Below, one piece after another: positions 1 to 13,149 of a stretch of DNA of 64,000 bases. Each line of letters starts with the position of its first letter. The first letter of the stretch is position 1. The DNA comes from Delphinapterus leucas (taxonomy: Eukaryota; Chordata; Mammalia; Artiodactyla; Monodontidae), in contig NW_022098001.1 in assembly GCF_002288925.2 (NCBI RefSeq), positions 5,747,923-5,811,922 on the forward strand, in the 5' to 3' direction. Both the position numbers and the translations under genes were made by a program. The notes beneath the pieces are model-generated. The model was not told the origin of the DNA. It saw nothing but the letters and a program-made list of their open reading frames with translations, and searched no databases.

Positions 1-1519
1 CAGTGGTGACTAGAGGGAAAGGACTGGATCCTTTATGTACCTATATGCAGTGATATTTCCCCCACAACGCAATGGAATTCATTATGTCTGGACACTTTAA
101 AAGGTGATATTTTTTAGGTCTTTTCCTTTCTTCCTCCTCCTCCTTTTTGTATTTTAGTTTTACTTTAGTACTGTTGTTGCCTATTGTAAGATTAATAGAT
201 TAATATCCCAATGTTTTTCCCTAGAAAACTTGTTTAAAAAGTTTTAAATAAAAATCAGTGCTTAATTTGATTATACATTCTGTGTTATAAAATGAACCAA
301 AAGAGTGAATAAGAATAGCCTTTAACTTTTTTAGTTAGTAAGTTATTTATTTAATCTAAGGCAACACACAGTTCTCAATGAGAATGAATTACTATTTTTG
401 GTTGATGGATACAGTAATGACTAATACATTGTCTTCACTCTCATGAACAGCATAGTCTAGAAACACATCTCAAAATTATAAAATGGGGAAGAAAACACAG
501 ATGAAAAAGTTACTAGATACTTTTTCAAGAAATTATCAATAACTAACTTGAGTTATTAAATGGCTCATTCAAATTATAATATAAATATGCTTTATATTGT
601 TGGGTAAAAGCAAAAAATATTAAGCATTCATTTTTCAAAGTTATAAATTATGATCTAGCTTATATTCTTTGGAGTTTAGATTGTCAAATGTTTAAATTAA
701 ATGTTACTTAAAAGTTAAAATTATGATAAAAATCTGAGTTCAGTAGGTGAAAGAGACTTGAAGATCATCTGGTTGGCTCTCTATATGACTGCAAAAACTG
801 AGAAATGAAAATACTTGCCCCAGGTCTCACAGAGTACCAATAGCCAGATGGAATTAGAATCTATCCAATTGAATGCTGTTTCTACTACAACATATGGAAA
901 TGTGCTAGGAAAATTATTGGATATTAACTCTGCTTATCACAATGTGCTCCACATTTGTTAAAAATACAAGAGCTTTACTATGCTTAAGTAAAAACAGAGT
1001 TCCAAAATAATCTTTTATTAAACATGACAGAATATTAATCTCAATCAAAATTTCTGTCCATATATGCACTTGCTTTTGCTGTTCAAGCAAAAGATAAGGG
1101 TGTGCCACTTTTGTGGGCTCTAGGTCACTGCAATTTTTCAGTCACCATTGGTTTTATTTTGAGTAAGACTGCAGCAATATGACAGGCAAAAATGATTAAA
1201 TTGCCCTTATTCAGCTTCAACCTGGGAGCACTTGATTCAGACACCAATCAAGTAGAAGCTGACGGCCAGAACAGACACGCTTTATTTGTGCTGTAAATTT
1301 TGTTTCAGAGAGAACACTGAGAAATCAAATTTAGAAGTCAGCAAAAATGAATAACATACCATAATTTTTTAATTTAAAAATAATTTTTTTAAATTAACAT
1401 TTAGACAATCTTACCCTAATGAATAAGTGAACACTGGGGCATTTTGAACTTATTTGAAAATTTTACTCTTCAAACTTATGGGTAAAGTATATTTTGCCAA
1501 GCATTTTTCTTTAACTGCT
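1..1519. other. AT-rich non-coding stretch, probably intronic
   Basis: I see no supportable gene. Positions about 762-880 resemble a decayed antisense MIR (a run like gaaaatacttgccccaggtctcac). Positions about 1130-1330 are less AT-rich, carry no recognisable repeat and could be a conserved non-coding element. That last point is a guess that only an alignment could test. Confidence 0.5.
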
Positions 1520-1526
1520 GTATATA

Positions 1527-1596
<70 letters not shown>
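1520..1596. repeat. Compound (TA)n(CA)n microsatellite
   Basis: A tract of TA dinucleotides (about 1520-1561) passes directly into about 17 CA units ending near 1596. Such TA-to-CA compound tracts commonly vary in length between individuals. A further AT-rich run lies at 1621-1660. Confidence 0.95.
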
Positions 1597-1599
<3 letters not shown>

Positions 1600-3410
1600 T
1601 ATAAAAAAAAAAATACAAACAAATATATAGTTCTATATATATATATTTATTTATAAATATATTGTACATTAACCATGAAACTTTAAGCTAGGAATTTATA
1701 ATTATCAAATGGAAATAGAGTGACTCTTCTTATCAAGTTTTTTCCTATGACATTCTCATAAACTTCTTCCTTATAAAGTTCTTTCTTCATAGTAACACGT
1801 ATCTCTCATACTACATAAAGAATTCTAAAATTTTAAAATTTCTTATCTATCATAATAAACAGGTAAAATAGAGTTAAGAAAAGGAAACTCCTCTATCATT
1901 GGGATAGGTTTCTTAGCCACTGGAAGTATTTTTACTTTCTTCTCATAATTCATTTCTTCTACTGAAATCTTCAGTAGTCAATGCCAATAGAAGTTCATAG
2001 CATATTCTGTCCAGAACCGCAATCCATTTCTACTGTGCTCTTCACATGATTCTAAACAATCTGTGTAATCATAATATAAATGTCCCAGTAGGAAATCAAT
2101 TCAAAAACTTAAGAATTCCCTTAAATTATACATTTAGATATTTAAATGTGTACAGATATTAAGCAGCCTGAGTGGAACCAGAAATTTGATAAGGCTATGT
2201 AGAGATCTCAGAATTCAGTAGAAGAGAGAAGACAAAATGTCCCAAATACTTATCTTAAGATATTGGGTTTTGTTGATTAAAGCAGAAGATAATACTCTGC
2301 ATAACCAATCAATAGAAAATGTAAATATTATTTTGCGCATAGTTACATTCTCTGGAAATTCTCAAAGACAAGTTTGCTTTCAAAGGTATATATTCCTACA
2401 AAAATTTAGAGTTCCATTACCCTAAAACTGTAAATCTGTTTGAGTGCATTAGATTATATCCATGAAATAAAGAAAATATGCCAATATACACACTGTATGC
2501 TCATATATATCATTTATATAATTTAAATATTAACATGTACAGTGTGATGAATTTTGGACAAAGCTGTATTAAACTTGCATAAATAAATTTCTGAGTTACT
2601 AGATCAAAAAAAAAAAAAAAAGACGGCAAAGCTGTGAGCAGATTACCAAAGCACAGTTATTGATGTTATTCAGTTACTGAATTACTCCAAATTCATGCAA
2701 TACTTTATTATACTTCGAGTGATTAAGAAAAGGTCTTTATCATTTAAAAAATAAATCTGAGAAGTATATTATGAGAGATATACTGTTTATACTTGTTAGA
2801 ACAATAGAAAAATTGGTCTTTTTTTTAAAGGAATCTTATTTATCTTTATAAATAATAATAATTACTATGTTGTAATATGCCATGCCTATTTGGTTTTAGA
2901 CACACATTTGATCAGAGTCAAAAACAAAATGGAAACAATTCTCTTTCATGGTAAATTAAATAGTATCTCCTAAATTCCAAAACTACTAGCTAAAAGTATC
3001 AAATTCAGTTTATCTCACTGTATACCATATGAACCCTAAATCAATCAAGAATAGTTATTGAATTTTGCATTTTAAAGAGCTGCTTTTATTAAAACAATTT
3101 TTAGAATTTAACTGTTTTCATTTTCTAACAATCTCAATAAAGCTTAATTTAATTTCCCCTTAATCTAGGTAGTCATATAATAAAATATAGAAAATACAGT
3201 TTTTCACATGGGCAGCATCATTTACTTATACTTATTTAGCATTTCTATAATTAGCTCCATTCCTATACACTTAAAATCCATTACAGAACTTCCTTTTGTA
3301 TCTGTTAAGGACTTTACAGTATTATACACAACAATTCCATATAACGTCCTATTATTTTGCTTGTTATCAGAGAAAAATGAGGCAGAGCCAAAGTTTAATT
3401 TGTTTATAAC
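1597..3410. other. AT-rich non-coding stretch with one poly-A tract
   Basis: I see no gene here. A 16-17 base A-run at about 2606-2621 has an AATAAA about 20 bases upstream (2582-2587), which is how the 3' end of a retrocopy looks. I could not recognise a parent gene or convincing target-site duplications, so I do not call a pseudogene. Confidence 0.4.
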
Positions 3411-3462
3411 ATCTCTCTCTCTACCTACTTACCTACCTACCTATCAACTTACCTATCTAGAT
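3411..3462. repeat. CT-rich then (CTAC)n short tandem repeat
   Basis: A short CT run is followed by imperfect tetranucleotide units (tacc/tatc) ending near 3462. Confidence 0.8.
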
Positions 3463-3639
3463 AATCATTAACATGAATATTTTAGAAATGCAATATTCTG
3501 ATTAATCTGTATATACATTACTAAAGAATGTTCTAAAACACATGAGCAGTTTTCTTAGAACAAAATGAAGAATATAATTTATTCCTTTTTTGACCATTTG
3601 GAACTTTTAGTAACTCATGGTCATTATTTTAACAATAAT

Positions 3640-3960
3640 TACTATTTCAGCTGCAAACTCGTGGCCCATCCAGCAGATCTGGCCCACTGATGTACACCTT
3701 CTTTGTCCAAAAGAGTGGTTTACAAAGTTAATGTAAGAATTAGGGGTCTTGGTTTCCTGAAACATGAGATCTGGCAATACCGCCTGCACGGCTGTGTGGC
3801 AACAACTGGCTGAAGCCGAGCAGCAATTTCCCCCTTCAAAGGGAGCATGCGCTTTCCAGTTGGCCAGAGTACCAACACTACCTCGTCCTTAAATCTGATT
3901 TTAATCACGCATATTCCCTACTTGGTCCTGTTAAGCCTTTTGACTTTAAGATCCCCAGAC
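3640..3960. other. GC-richer unassigned segment
   Basis: This block is clearly richer in G and C than its surroundings and includes catgcgctttcc and taccgcctgcacggctg. Short minus-strand open frames cross it, but none resembles a known protein and I see no splice framework. The start, around gctgcaaactcgtggcccatcc, is reminiscent of old DNA-transposon fossils in mammals, but I cannot name a family. Confidence 0.4.
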
Positions 3961-4223
3961 TAGTATTAGAACACTATAACTGTAGGAGTCACAGAAATTA
4001 CACTTAATAAGTCTGCAGAAAATTCTGTGAAGGTTGCCTTTAGAAGAAATCGCAGTTATCCTGGTGTAGGTAGTTTTTATGGTACTTTCCTATTTCTGGT
4101 AAAGCATGAGAGTAAATTGTAACTAATTACAATTCTAGATAGTTTGTTTCTAGTTTGTCAATACAAGAAACACTGAGCAATTGTTTCTACATTGTCAGGA
4201 GGAAAAGTGAAAGATTTTGTCCT

Positions 4224-6560
4224 AATAAAAGTAATCTAAATTGGAAAGGAAGACGTAAAACTTGTCACTGTTTGCACCTGACATAATATTTTACACAGAA
4301 AACCCTAAAAATGCCACCAGAAAACTACTGGAGTTCATCAATGAATTTGGTAAAGTTGTAGGATAAAAAATTAATATACAGAAATCTGTTGCATTTCTAT
4401 ACACTAACAACGAACTATCGAAAGAGAAATAAAGAAAACAATCCCGTTTACCACTGCATCAAAAGAATAAAATACCTAGGAATAAATCTACCTAAGGAGG
4501 TAAAAGACCTGTACTTGGAAAACTATGGCACTGATGAAAGAAACTGAAGATGACACAAACAGATGAAAAGATATATCATGTTCTTGGATTGGAAGAATTA
4601 ATATTGTTAAAATGACCATACTACCCAAGGCAATCTACAAATTCAATGCAATCCTTATCAAAATACCAATGGCATTTTTCATAGAACTAGAGCAAATAAT
4701 TTTAAAATTTGTATGGAAACACAAAAGACCTCAAATAGCCAAAACAATCTTGAGAAGAAAAACAGAGCTGGAGAAATCACGCTCCCTGACTTCAGACTAT
4801 TACTAAAAAGCTATAGTACTCAACACAATGGTACCAGCACAAAAACAGACACATAGATTAATGGGGCTGAATAGAGAGCCCAGAAATAAACCCACACATT
4901 TATGGTTAATTAATCTGTGACAAAGGAGGCAAGAATGTACAATGGAGAAAAGATAGTCTCTTCAATAGGTGGTGCTGGGAAAACTGGACAGCTACATGTA
5001 AACTAATGAAATTAGAATATTCTCTAACACCATATACAAAAATAAACTCAAAATGGATTAAAGACCTAAATGTAAGACTGGAAACCATAAAACTCCTAGA
5101 GGAAAACAAAGAACACTCTTTGACAAAAATTGTAGCAATATATTTTTGGATCCATCTCCTAAAGCAACTAAAAGCAAAAATAAATAAGTGAGACCTAACT
5201 AAACTTAAAAGCTTTTGCACAGCAAAGGAAACCATTGACAAAATGAAAAGACAACCTACGGAATATGGGAGAAGATATTTGCAAATGATATGACTGATAA
5301 GGGATTCATAGCCAATATACATAAACAGCTCATACAACTCAACATAAAAAAAAAAAAACCTTGATTAAAAAATGGGCAGAAGACCTGAACACACATTTTT
5401 ACAAAGAGAAAATGCAGATGCCCAACAGGCGTATGAAAAGATGTTCACCATCGCTAATCGTCAGGGAAATGTGAATCAAAACCACAATGAGATATCTCCT
5501 CACACCTGTTAGAATGGCTATCATCAAAAAGAACACAAGGGCTTCCCTGGTGGCGCAGTGGTTGAGAGTCCGCCTGCCGATGCAAGGGACACGGGTTCGT
5601 GCCCCGGTCCGGGAAGATCCCACATGCCGCGGAGCAGCTGGGCCCATGAGCCATGGCCGCTGAGCTTGCACGTCCGGAGCCTGTGCTTCGCAATGGGAGA
5701 GGCCACAACAGTGAGAGGCCCGCGTACCGCCAAAAAAAAAAAAAAAGAACACAAATAACAAATGTTGGCAAGGATGTGGAGATAAGGGAACCCTTGTACA
5801 CTGTTGCTGGGAATATAAATTGGTGCAGCCACTGTGGAAAACAGTATAAAGGTTTCTCAAAAAACTAAAAATAGAACTATCATATGACCCAGCACTTCCA
5901 CAACTGGGTATATAGATGAAAAAACCCAAAACAATAATTCACAAAGATACATGCACCCCATATTCACAGCAGCGCTATTTACAATTGGCAAGATATGGAA
6001 GCAACCTAAGTGTCCATCCACAGATGAATGGATAAAGAAGGTGTGGTATATATAAATATACATATATATATGTAAATGGAATAAATGGAATATTACTCAG
6101 AAAAAAGAATGAAATAATGCCATTTGCAGCAACATGGATGGACTTGGAGGGTATTCTGCTAAGTGAAATAAGTCAGACAGAGAAAGGTAAATACTACATG
6201 ATGTCACTTATATGTGGAAGCTAAAAAATATAAGAAACTAGTGATTATAACAAAAAAAGAAGCAGAGTCACAGATACAGAGAACAAACTAGTGGTCACCA
6301 GTGGTAGAGGAAAGGTGGAAGGGGCAATATAGGGGTAGGAGATTAAGAGGTACACACTATTAGGTATAAAATAAGCTACAAAGATATATTGTACAAAAGG
6401 GGAGTATAGCCAATATTTTATAATAACTATAAATGGACTATAAGCTTTAAAATTGTGAATCACTATATTGTACATCTATAACTTCTATAATATTGTACAT
6501 CAACTATAATTCAATAAAAATTTTTTTAATTAAGTAGAAAAAACAGATAAATCTAAAAAA
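4224..6560 (+). mobile_element. Old 5'-truncated L1 with decayed ORF2, split by a CHR SINE
   Basis: This is the 3' part of a LINE-1 on the plus strand. It begins within the reverse-transcriptase region, runs through the C-terminal part of ORF2 and ends in an A-rich 3' tail after caataaaaat near 6520. The frame is broken many times. The reverse-transcriptase active-site motif reads F-A-P-D (about 4280-4291) where active L1 has F-A-D-D, so a catalytic aspartate is lost. A CHR SINE interrupts it at 5539-5746. Compared with the copy at 17176-19836 it carries many more stops and substitutions and has a different 3' UTR, so it belongs to an older subfamily. Its start is approximate and I found no clear target-site duplication. 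Confidence 0.9.
5539..5746 (+). mobile_element. CHR SINE (tRNA-Glu-derived), inserted in old L1
   Basis: A full-length cetacean CHR SINE starts gggcttccctggtggcgcag. It keeps a tRNA-like A box (tggcgcagtgg), a B box (ggttcgtgcc) and a 3' A-tail. Perfect 13-bp target-site duplications aaaaagaacacaa lie at 5526-5538 and 5742-5754, overlapping the tail. It sits inside the L1 at 4224-6560, so it is younger than that L1. Several open frames cross it in both directions but are products of SINE sequence, not genes. Confidence 0.97.
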
Positions 6561-6861
6561 AGAAACAAGAAAAAAAAGAAACAGCTGTTATTCCTATGCA
6601 ATTTATTTCATTAAAAGTTTAAGAAATTTAATCATTATTATTAAGATATTTTACGATTCATAATTAATTGAATGCAAATTTAAATACATTTATACTCTCA
6701 GCTTCAGCGTGCTACTATTATATTTTGTCACTGCAGAATAATTATTATAAACTCTTATGTAGTAATATTCTGAGATAATACATCTAGTTATTTTCAATTC
6801 ATAAACAATATTGACTCACAGGTGTTCTCATAGTTAATAGAGTTTAAAAATTTGCAATCCT

Positions 6862-7067
6862 GGGCTTCCCTGGTGGCGCAGTGGTTGAGAGTCCGCCTGC
6901 CGATGCAGGGGACACGGGTTCATGCCCCGGTCCGGGAAGATCCCACATGCCGCGGAGCGGCTGGGCCCGTGAGCCATGGCCACTGAGCCTGCGCGTCCGG
7001 AGCCTGTGCTCCGCAACGGGAGAGGCCACAACAGTGAGAGGCCCGCGTACCACACACACAAAAAAAA
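6862..7067 (+). mobile_element. CHR SINE
   Basis: A full-length CHR SINE with A and B boxes. Its tail begins as a short CA run (cacacacaca) before the A-run. Matching flanks ttgcaatcct at 6852-6861 and 7068-7077 are the target-site duplications. Confidence 0.96.
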
Positions 7068-7077
7068 TTGCAATCCT

Positions 7078-8335
7078 TCAATACAAACTTAAAAAGCTAT
7101 CAGGGTTTAAATATTTTTCTTAGAAATTTATGTAAATGAAAATTTTAAATAAGTTAAAAAAGAAAAAAACAAAATTGAACAATAAAAGCATTGTAGGAAT
7201 ATTGAATTTTTAGTCTATTATTCTCCAAAGCAACTCTCCTGATGATTAAGGCATGGATATCTAATCCATCGCTTCAGAAAAACGGAACTCTCAGATTTTT
7301 CAAAGTAAAGGAGTTGGTTCTGGAGTCTTACTTTGACTAACAGAAATATTAGATATTAACATTTATAAGCAGATTTCTAAAGGCTTAAATACTACTAATG
7401 ACTAGATTTGACTTTACACAAAAGACTAGTTAAAAAGTTTTATAGCACAATTTATATATTTCTTAAATAAAATATATTAACTAATTCTTTCAATGTCTTT
7501 CATATCAGAGATGAACACCTGTGAGTCCTCTTTCATCTTCACATTCCTGTTTTTTTTAAAAAAATCATTGTTACAAACTTTTAATGTTTTAAAATTGTGC
7601 TAAAGAGGTAAATTTTCACATTTTGAAGTTATTTTCAACCTTTCAATACAAGATGTATGATATATTGATTTAATATTAAATTGTGCAATAACCTCAAATG
7701 GAGAAACAATTTGTACATAGCGAGTGAAAAGCAGATATAAATGTAATAGAGATAAATGGAACATGGCAAACATTTATCCCGGGAAAAAAAACCATTTAAA
7801 ATGCCCAAACAGAATTTCGCTTAGGTATGTGCTGTTTTTGTTTTAAAGGTAAATAATAACTTTAAAACAACAGTAAGAATATTTTAAACACATTTGGAGA
7901 ACATGAAAATTACTTTCCATGTAGAAATAAAATTTGACATAAACTAGGAATTCTAATATCAGAACAATGTATTTGTTAGAGACAAACTTAGATATTTAAT
8001 AATCTAGGTTTATTAACTTAACTACACAAGCTGCATAACAATGTATCTACAAAATAGATCATGATTTGACATTTCCCTTATTTGTGGTTAGTTTTACTTT
8101 TTTTAAATAAAGGAGCTATTATTTCATTATCCTACTTTATACTGTGGTAAAAGACTAAAAACTGTGGATTTAAAAAAAAATTCAATGAATTGCTTAAACA
8201 TCTTTTAGTAGCCCTCAATAAAATTTGATAGTGGGAATAGTTTGTTGTATTGAAAAAAAAAACCCACATAATTTGAGATCAGCAGTCTAGGGTTGGAGCA
8301 TAAACTATCTATAAAAAACATGAAGAACTGCACCA
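7078..8335. other. AT-rich non-coding stretch
   Basis: I see no gene, no recognisable repeat family and no open frame of note; probably intronic. Confidence 0.5.
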
Positions 8336-8485
8336 AAGAAGAATTTTCATATGCATATATATTTATATACAACGCTGGTTATATATATCCCACTGGTTAT
8401 AGATTATATTTATATATTCTATTATTAGATTATATTTATATATTCATATATATATATATAGTGTATCTATATATAAAACCAGTGG
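8336..8485. repeat. AT-rich imperfect palindrome with internal direct repeat
   Basis: The arms ccactggtt (8390-8398) and aaccagtgg (8477-8485) are inverted copies enclosing almost pure A/T. A 19-bp direct repeat agattatatttatatattc occurs at 8401-8419 and 8427-8445. The whole can fold as an imperfect AT-rich hairpin. Confidence 0.7.
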
Positions 8486-9284
8486 ATTAAATATAACTTA
8501 GTTCATTTCTGAGATGATAATCCCTGACACAACTCCCTCTTCTAATCCTGTTTTCATGTTCTTAAAGTTGTGAAATATAAATACAAAGGAGTGCATAAGA
8601 CATATGTTTGATTAAAGAATAATTATAAAGTAAATACTTTTATAATCACTCTCCAAATTAAGACATTGAACGTTTTTTTAAAGTTAGAGGCAGGTAGGTT
8701 TTGGCTCAATTAAGGAAAGTCTTTCTGGTAGTTACAGATGTCTAAGAATATAATGCTGCCTTATAAGGTTAGATAGTTCTGAATTCTTCAGGCAGATTAG
8801 ATAATCAACCATTAATGATATTGTATAGGGTTACTGGTCATCACATCTAGATATACTGGAATAGAATGCTCATGTCAAGGGTACAGAATTATGTTTTTAA
8901 AAAGTTCTCCTAGTGATATGTTTATGAGCTTGGTTTGGGAACCACTGATACAGGAGGATTCCTTCCTAAGTTCAGAGTACTAGATAACTTCTAAAGTCTC
9001 TTCCAATAATGTGTGGCTTTCTGTGTATTATAGTCCAGCTATGAAAGAGAAGCTCTACATTAAGATTTTGTGAATCACTAATAAGAAAAATTGTAATTAA
9101 GCAGAGGGAATATGATGATTATAATATTTCATAGTGGTTAAAGGAATAGTGGGAAAAGGCACTTAATTTTATCTAATTATTTGATATTTTAAAATATTCT
9201 TTAGAATTGTCTTTCTTATTCATTGCCTTTCAGCTGTTTTAACAAAAAACACATTTTTAAAAAATACTGAAATAATTAGGCATT
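8486..9284. other. Non-coding stretch with a possible MER5-type fragment
   Basis: At about 8890-8950 a run ending ggtttgggaaccactgata resembles the terminal part of an MER5-type hAT element, without an identifiable partner end. I see nothing else. Confidence 0.35.
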
Positions 9285-9410
9285 CGTTGATCCATTCATT
9301 CTTCAACAAGTATTTGTTGAGGGCCTACACTAGGGACTGGGGACTGGGGATACAGCACTGCCAGGACAGATGGAGACACTGCTCCCATGAAGCTAAAATT
9401 TCAATACCGC
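9285..9410 (-). mobile_element. LINE-2 3'-end fragment
   Basis: The stretch cattcttcaacaagtatttgttgaggg followed by ggggatacagcactgccagg is the antisense of the conserved L2 3' end (the part reading about tgctcaataaatatttgttgaatg in sense). It is an ancient, diverged copy. Confidence 0.75.
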
Positions 9411-9604
9411 CTAAATATCTGAGAGCAGCACGCCTAAATCAAAGTTTCCTTTCATTTTTATAGTGATAACCACTTGTACAGATTGAACCCAAATTTTAAA
9501 TTTATTTTATTAGAGCAGATCAGAACCTTAAACCAGGAGAATCCTCATCTCAAAATGTAAAGAGTAAAAACCTCTCTGTCAACCTCTCAAGTTTACTGTT
9601 AAAA

Positions 9605-9760
9605 TCTCATCCTATATACATATGTATATATGATATATAAATAATGTGTACATAACATATAAATAATGTATACATATAATATTAAAGTATATAATGTATC
9701 AATGTACTATATTATATACTTATATATATCATATTTGGATATATGTATGATATATAAAAT
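9605..9760. repeat. AT-rich low-complexity (TATA-type) tract
   Basis: Irregular repeats of atatat and gtatac-like units, with no other content. Confidence 0.8.
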
Positions 9761-11599
9761 CAGTTTTTAACCAATAAATCACTCTACAAATATGATACTA
9801 ACATTATTATTTGTTAAAACAATATAACAATAAAGTGGTGGAGACTTTGGAAGTATACTAGCACAATGAAGTAGCTATAATTAAATTAACGAGTACATAA
9901 ATATGTCCCTTATAATATTTACTGATTATTATATTGATAGACCTTGATGAATATTTTATATATCCTTAAACATAAAGAGAAGATTGTTGTTTATTCTATA
10001 TAATGTATAGACTTAATTCTTTTAATGAAGAGTATGTATACCAATTAATGGCAGAAATACTAAAGCTTAATGATGTGCTAAAATACTGGATATGGGAATC
10101 ATGCACTACATGACCATTAAATAACAATGTAAAACCAACTCTGGGAATCTAGAAAATTAGAAATAAGAAGGCATCAAGTTAGAGTAAGATGAAGTAATTC
10201 ATATAGAGGGAAATTGGGAGACTTTTACTAAGTGTGTGCTAGATTAGAGCATGGCATGTAGACACACATACACACCCACATACATATATATACACACATG
10301 TGTATATATGACATAAATAAAGCTCCACACCTGTAATCTCCTTTCATCTCTGAAAATAATGGTTCCAAGCAAATGTGTTATTTCAAGTACAGAAAAGGAT
10401 AAAAAAGATATAAAATGGGCCACTCATCAACTCCATCTCTTTACATTGCCGCTTAAGTGCTTTATTTGAAGTGATTCCTTAAACAATAGAGTGAATTAAA
10501 CTTTAAAATATACATGAAAAGTCAGCAAAATGATCAATGTTCATGATATTTGCTGAAATATATAAGCTATTTTTATGTATCCCCTCTCTTATTGTCATTA
10601 CTTGAAAGATAAATCTTATCCATATTCCTTGGATAGTACTTCTCCTTTTTGTTGGATTTGCTAATTCCTATTTGATTTTACAATTCTTTTCCTAGTCCCA
10701 CCTGTCTGCTTCTTTAGGGACAAGATCTATCCTTATAGTAAGTTTTCGCAGCTCCAAGGATCTCTTCTGGGCAATCCCAAGTTTTGTACCATAATTCTAT
10801 GCTTAAGCTCAGCAAAAATAAAAATATTTATTTTACGGAGAGAATGAAAGCCAACGTTAGAAATGAAAAATTAAAGCATGTCATTGAGATCAAAGCATAC
10901 TTCTCAAATACATTTTGAAAACATTACATTATAATGGTCCATCATAAAGTTTGGGGAATGCTGGCTTAAACACAACTTTTTTGCAGAACTTCTCAGAATG
11001 CTGATGTATACTATGAATCTCGAAGATAAGGATAGCATGTGTAGTACAAATTTATTGACCTTAAAACCATTTATTTTTAATCATCAGTTCATGGGAATTT
11101 CTGGAAATACACTTGGAAAGCATTGATTCAAAAGATTTGTTTTTATATTTCTAAGTATTCACACTTCATATTCTTACATTGCTGACTGATTTTAGCTAGA
11201 GACAGACCCTTTCAGATCTACATAGCAGGAAGATTAAAAAACAAACAACTAAGTAGGAGAACCTAGGAGACTCAAGTGAAAAATAATATATAATGTTTTA
11301 ATTATTGTATTTTTTAAAAGATTTTTTAAAAGCCTTATGCTTGGTTTGCATCGGAGCTAAGACAACTATTTGACAAACTTCAAGTATGTTCTTAAGCTAT
11401 TAATTCAGAAAGACTTTAAATGGTTAGTGGCTTATAAGAAATTGTGGATTTTCTCTGACATTGTTTTCCTATCCTGGATAATGCTGAAAGAATCATTTGT
11501 CTCTTCCTGCCTCAGTTCACTTATTCTAAATGTTTTACTAAAGGTAAGCATTATCAAATCACATATTAAAATTACTTTTTACACTTTTACTCTATATTG
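9761..11599. other. AT-rich non-coding stretch with a small CA/TA tract
   Basis: An impure CA/TA microsatellite lies at about 10258-10310. Positions about 10920-11130 look like a decayed DNA transposon, but I cannot assign it. I see no gene. Confidence 0.45.
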
Positions 11600-11745
11600 T
11601 AATCATTTATTGACTTCTCTATCTCCCCTCTGGACTTTAAGCTCTTTGAGGGAAGGAATTAGGTCTTGTTAACCAGTATTTTAGCACAGAATCTGGCATA
11701 TAGAAGATGTTCAAAAATATTGGCTGAATAAACGAAGGCAATTTA
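11600..11745 (+). mobile_element. LINE-2 3'-end fragment
   Basis: Matches the L2 3' end pattern in order: ggactttaagctctttgaggg, then ggaattaggtcttgtt, then agcacagaatctggcatatag, then an aatattggctgaataaa-type end. Ancient copy. Confidence 0.8.
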
Positions 11746-12054
11746 GGAATAAAATCATTTTAACTCCAAGACCATTAAAGGTCCATCACTTCAAACTATG
11801 AAACACATCCCATAAAAATTTTCCAGAATCTCTACTTTATTACTTTGTAAAATGATCTTATAATAAAATCTTTTTTTGCATTTCAGAAATTATTTTCTCT
11901 TGTACAAAACATAAGAAGGATCTGTCTTATTCTGAATTGTCATCTGGCAAAGTGTTATAGGAAAGTTTCTATGAAATATGCAGATCTAAAAGCTTAAAAA
12001 AGTGAGAATTTCATAAATGTATTTTCCATCTCCTCTCCTTTTCTTTCTTTATCA

Positions 12055-12297
12055 ACCCCTATTATATATCAAATGCTTGTCATGTGCCAGGAATGATGTT
12101 AGAAGCTTTCAGGATATAATCTTATTAAATTTTGATGGCAACCCTGCAAGAATATTATTATTATTACCCCCAATATATAGGTGAAGAAAGTGGTTTTTAT
12201 TTGCCCAAGTTTTTATTGTTAGGAACTGGCAGAACTAGGATTCAACCCAGTTTTGTCTGAATCCAGAGCTAAGTTTCAGCGGTCATGCTATATTATC
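12055..12297 (-). mobile_element. MIR SINE
   Basis: An antisense MIR showing the usual succession cttgtcatgtgccagg, attattattaccccc, gaactggcagaactaggattcaaccc and a terminal gtcatgctatatta. This is a good-length copy of an ancient mammalian SINE. Confidence 0.85.
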
Positions 12298-13149
12298 TCT
12301 CATGTATATTTTCGGAGGACTTAGGTATTACTTATAATACTAAAAATAAATTCTGGATGAGGATAAGTGATATTATGCTTACTATGAGTCAGTGTAACAT
12401 GGCACCAAGTTCTTATTCACAACTTTGCAAAGCAAGCCAGCTGAATCCCCGACGTGCCAGACTGGAAGGCTAAGTCTCTGCACATGACAGGTGCATCATG
12501 GAAGGTAGTAATTCATGCTCCATGATAAACAGAAATAGTAAAATTAAGTTGGTTAATTCTTAGTGTCCTGAAAATATGCAGTCGTCTTCAGATAACTTCA
12601 GTATTAAATGCTACATATCATCTATTCAAAATATTTTGATAGAAAGTCTCAGAAGACTAATCTACAAAGTTTCTTATTTTTGCCATCCCCAAATGAAGTC
12701 ATTTCTCTCATCTTTGCACCCTTCAATAGGATTTTAGAATTCATTTTACACCATTCTTTTGGGACACATTAGATTGGTATGAGTTTGTCTAATCTTCAAA
12801 TACTGTCTAATGAACCCTTTGCTATCTTTTCTTGTCTGTTTTTCTCCCATTCTTGTTAGACTTTATACAGGATTTTTATCTATAAAATAATGATTATCAT
12901 TCATCATATATCAAATCAGTAAACCAACCAACCAACTAAATCTTTTCTAACTGGAATACATATGTGTCATAAAACAAACTCCTCTGAAGTAAATTCCACT
13001 GACTTCTGAAATAAATAGGTTTCTTTCCACTGGGGAAAAAAGTGACCTCTTGGTCATTGTTGTCAGAGAAGATTGCGATGAGCATGTTGGGTACTGCACT
13101 ATGTCAGAAGCTCTTCACACCTCTAAACTTCCACTGCTTTATTATGATC
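12298..13149. other. Non-coding stretch, nothing recognised
   Basis: AT-rich sequence without a convincing gene, exon or repeat family. Confidence 0.5.

Noticed and set aside
2500..2621. Possible processed retrocopy ending in poly-A with an AATAAA upstream
   Set aside because: No parent transcript recognised, no coding similarity and no convincing target-site duplication.
5551..5606. tRNA-like A and B boxes
   Set aside because: They belong to the tRNA-derived head of a CHR SINE and not to a functional tRNA gene.
5399..5929. A 176-codon minus-strand frame and overlapping frames near 5.5 kb
   Set aside because: They run through the CHR SINE and the antisense of the old L1. The same SINE-encoded peptides recur at every CHR copy (6.9, 26, 33, 56-57 kb).
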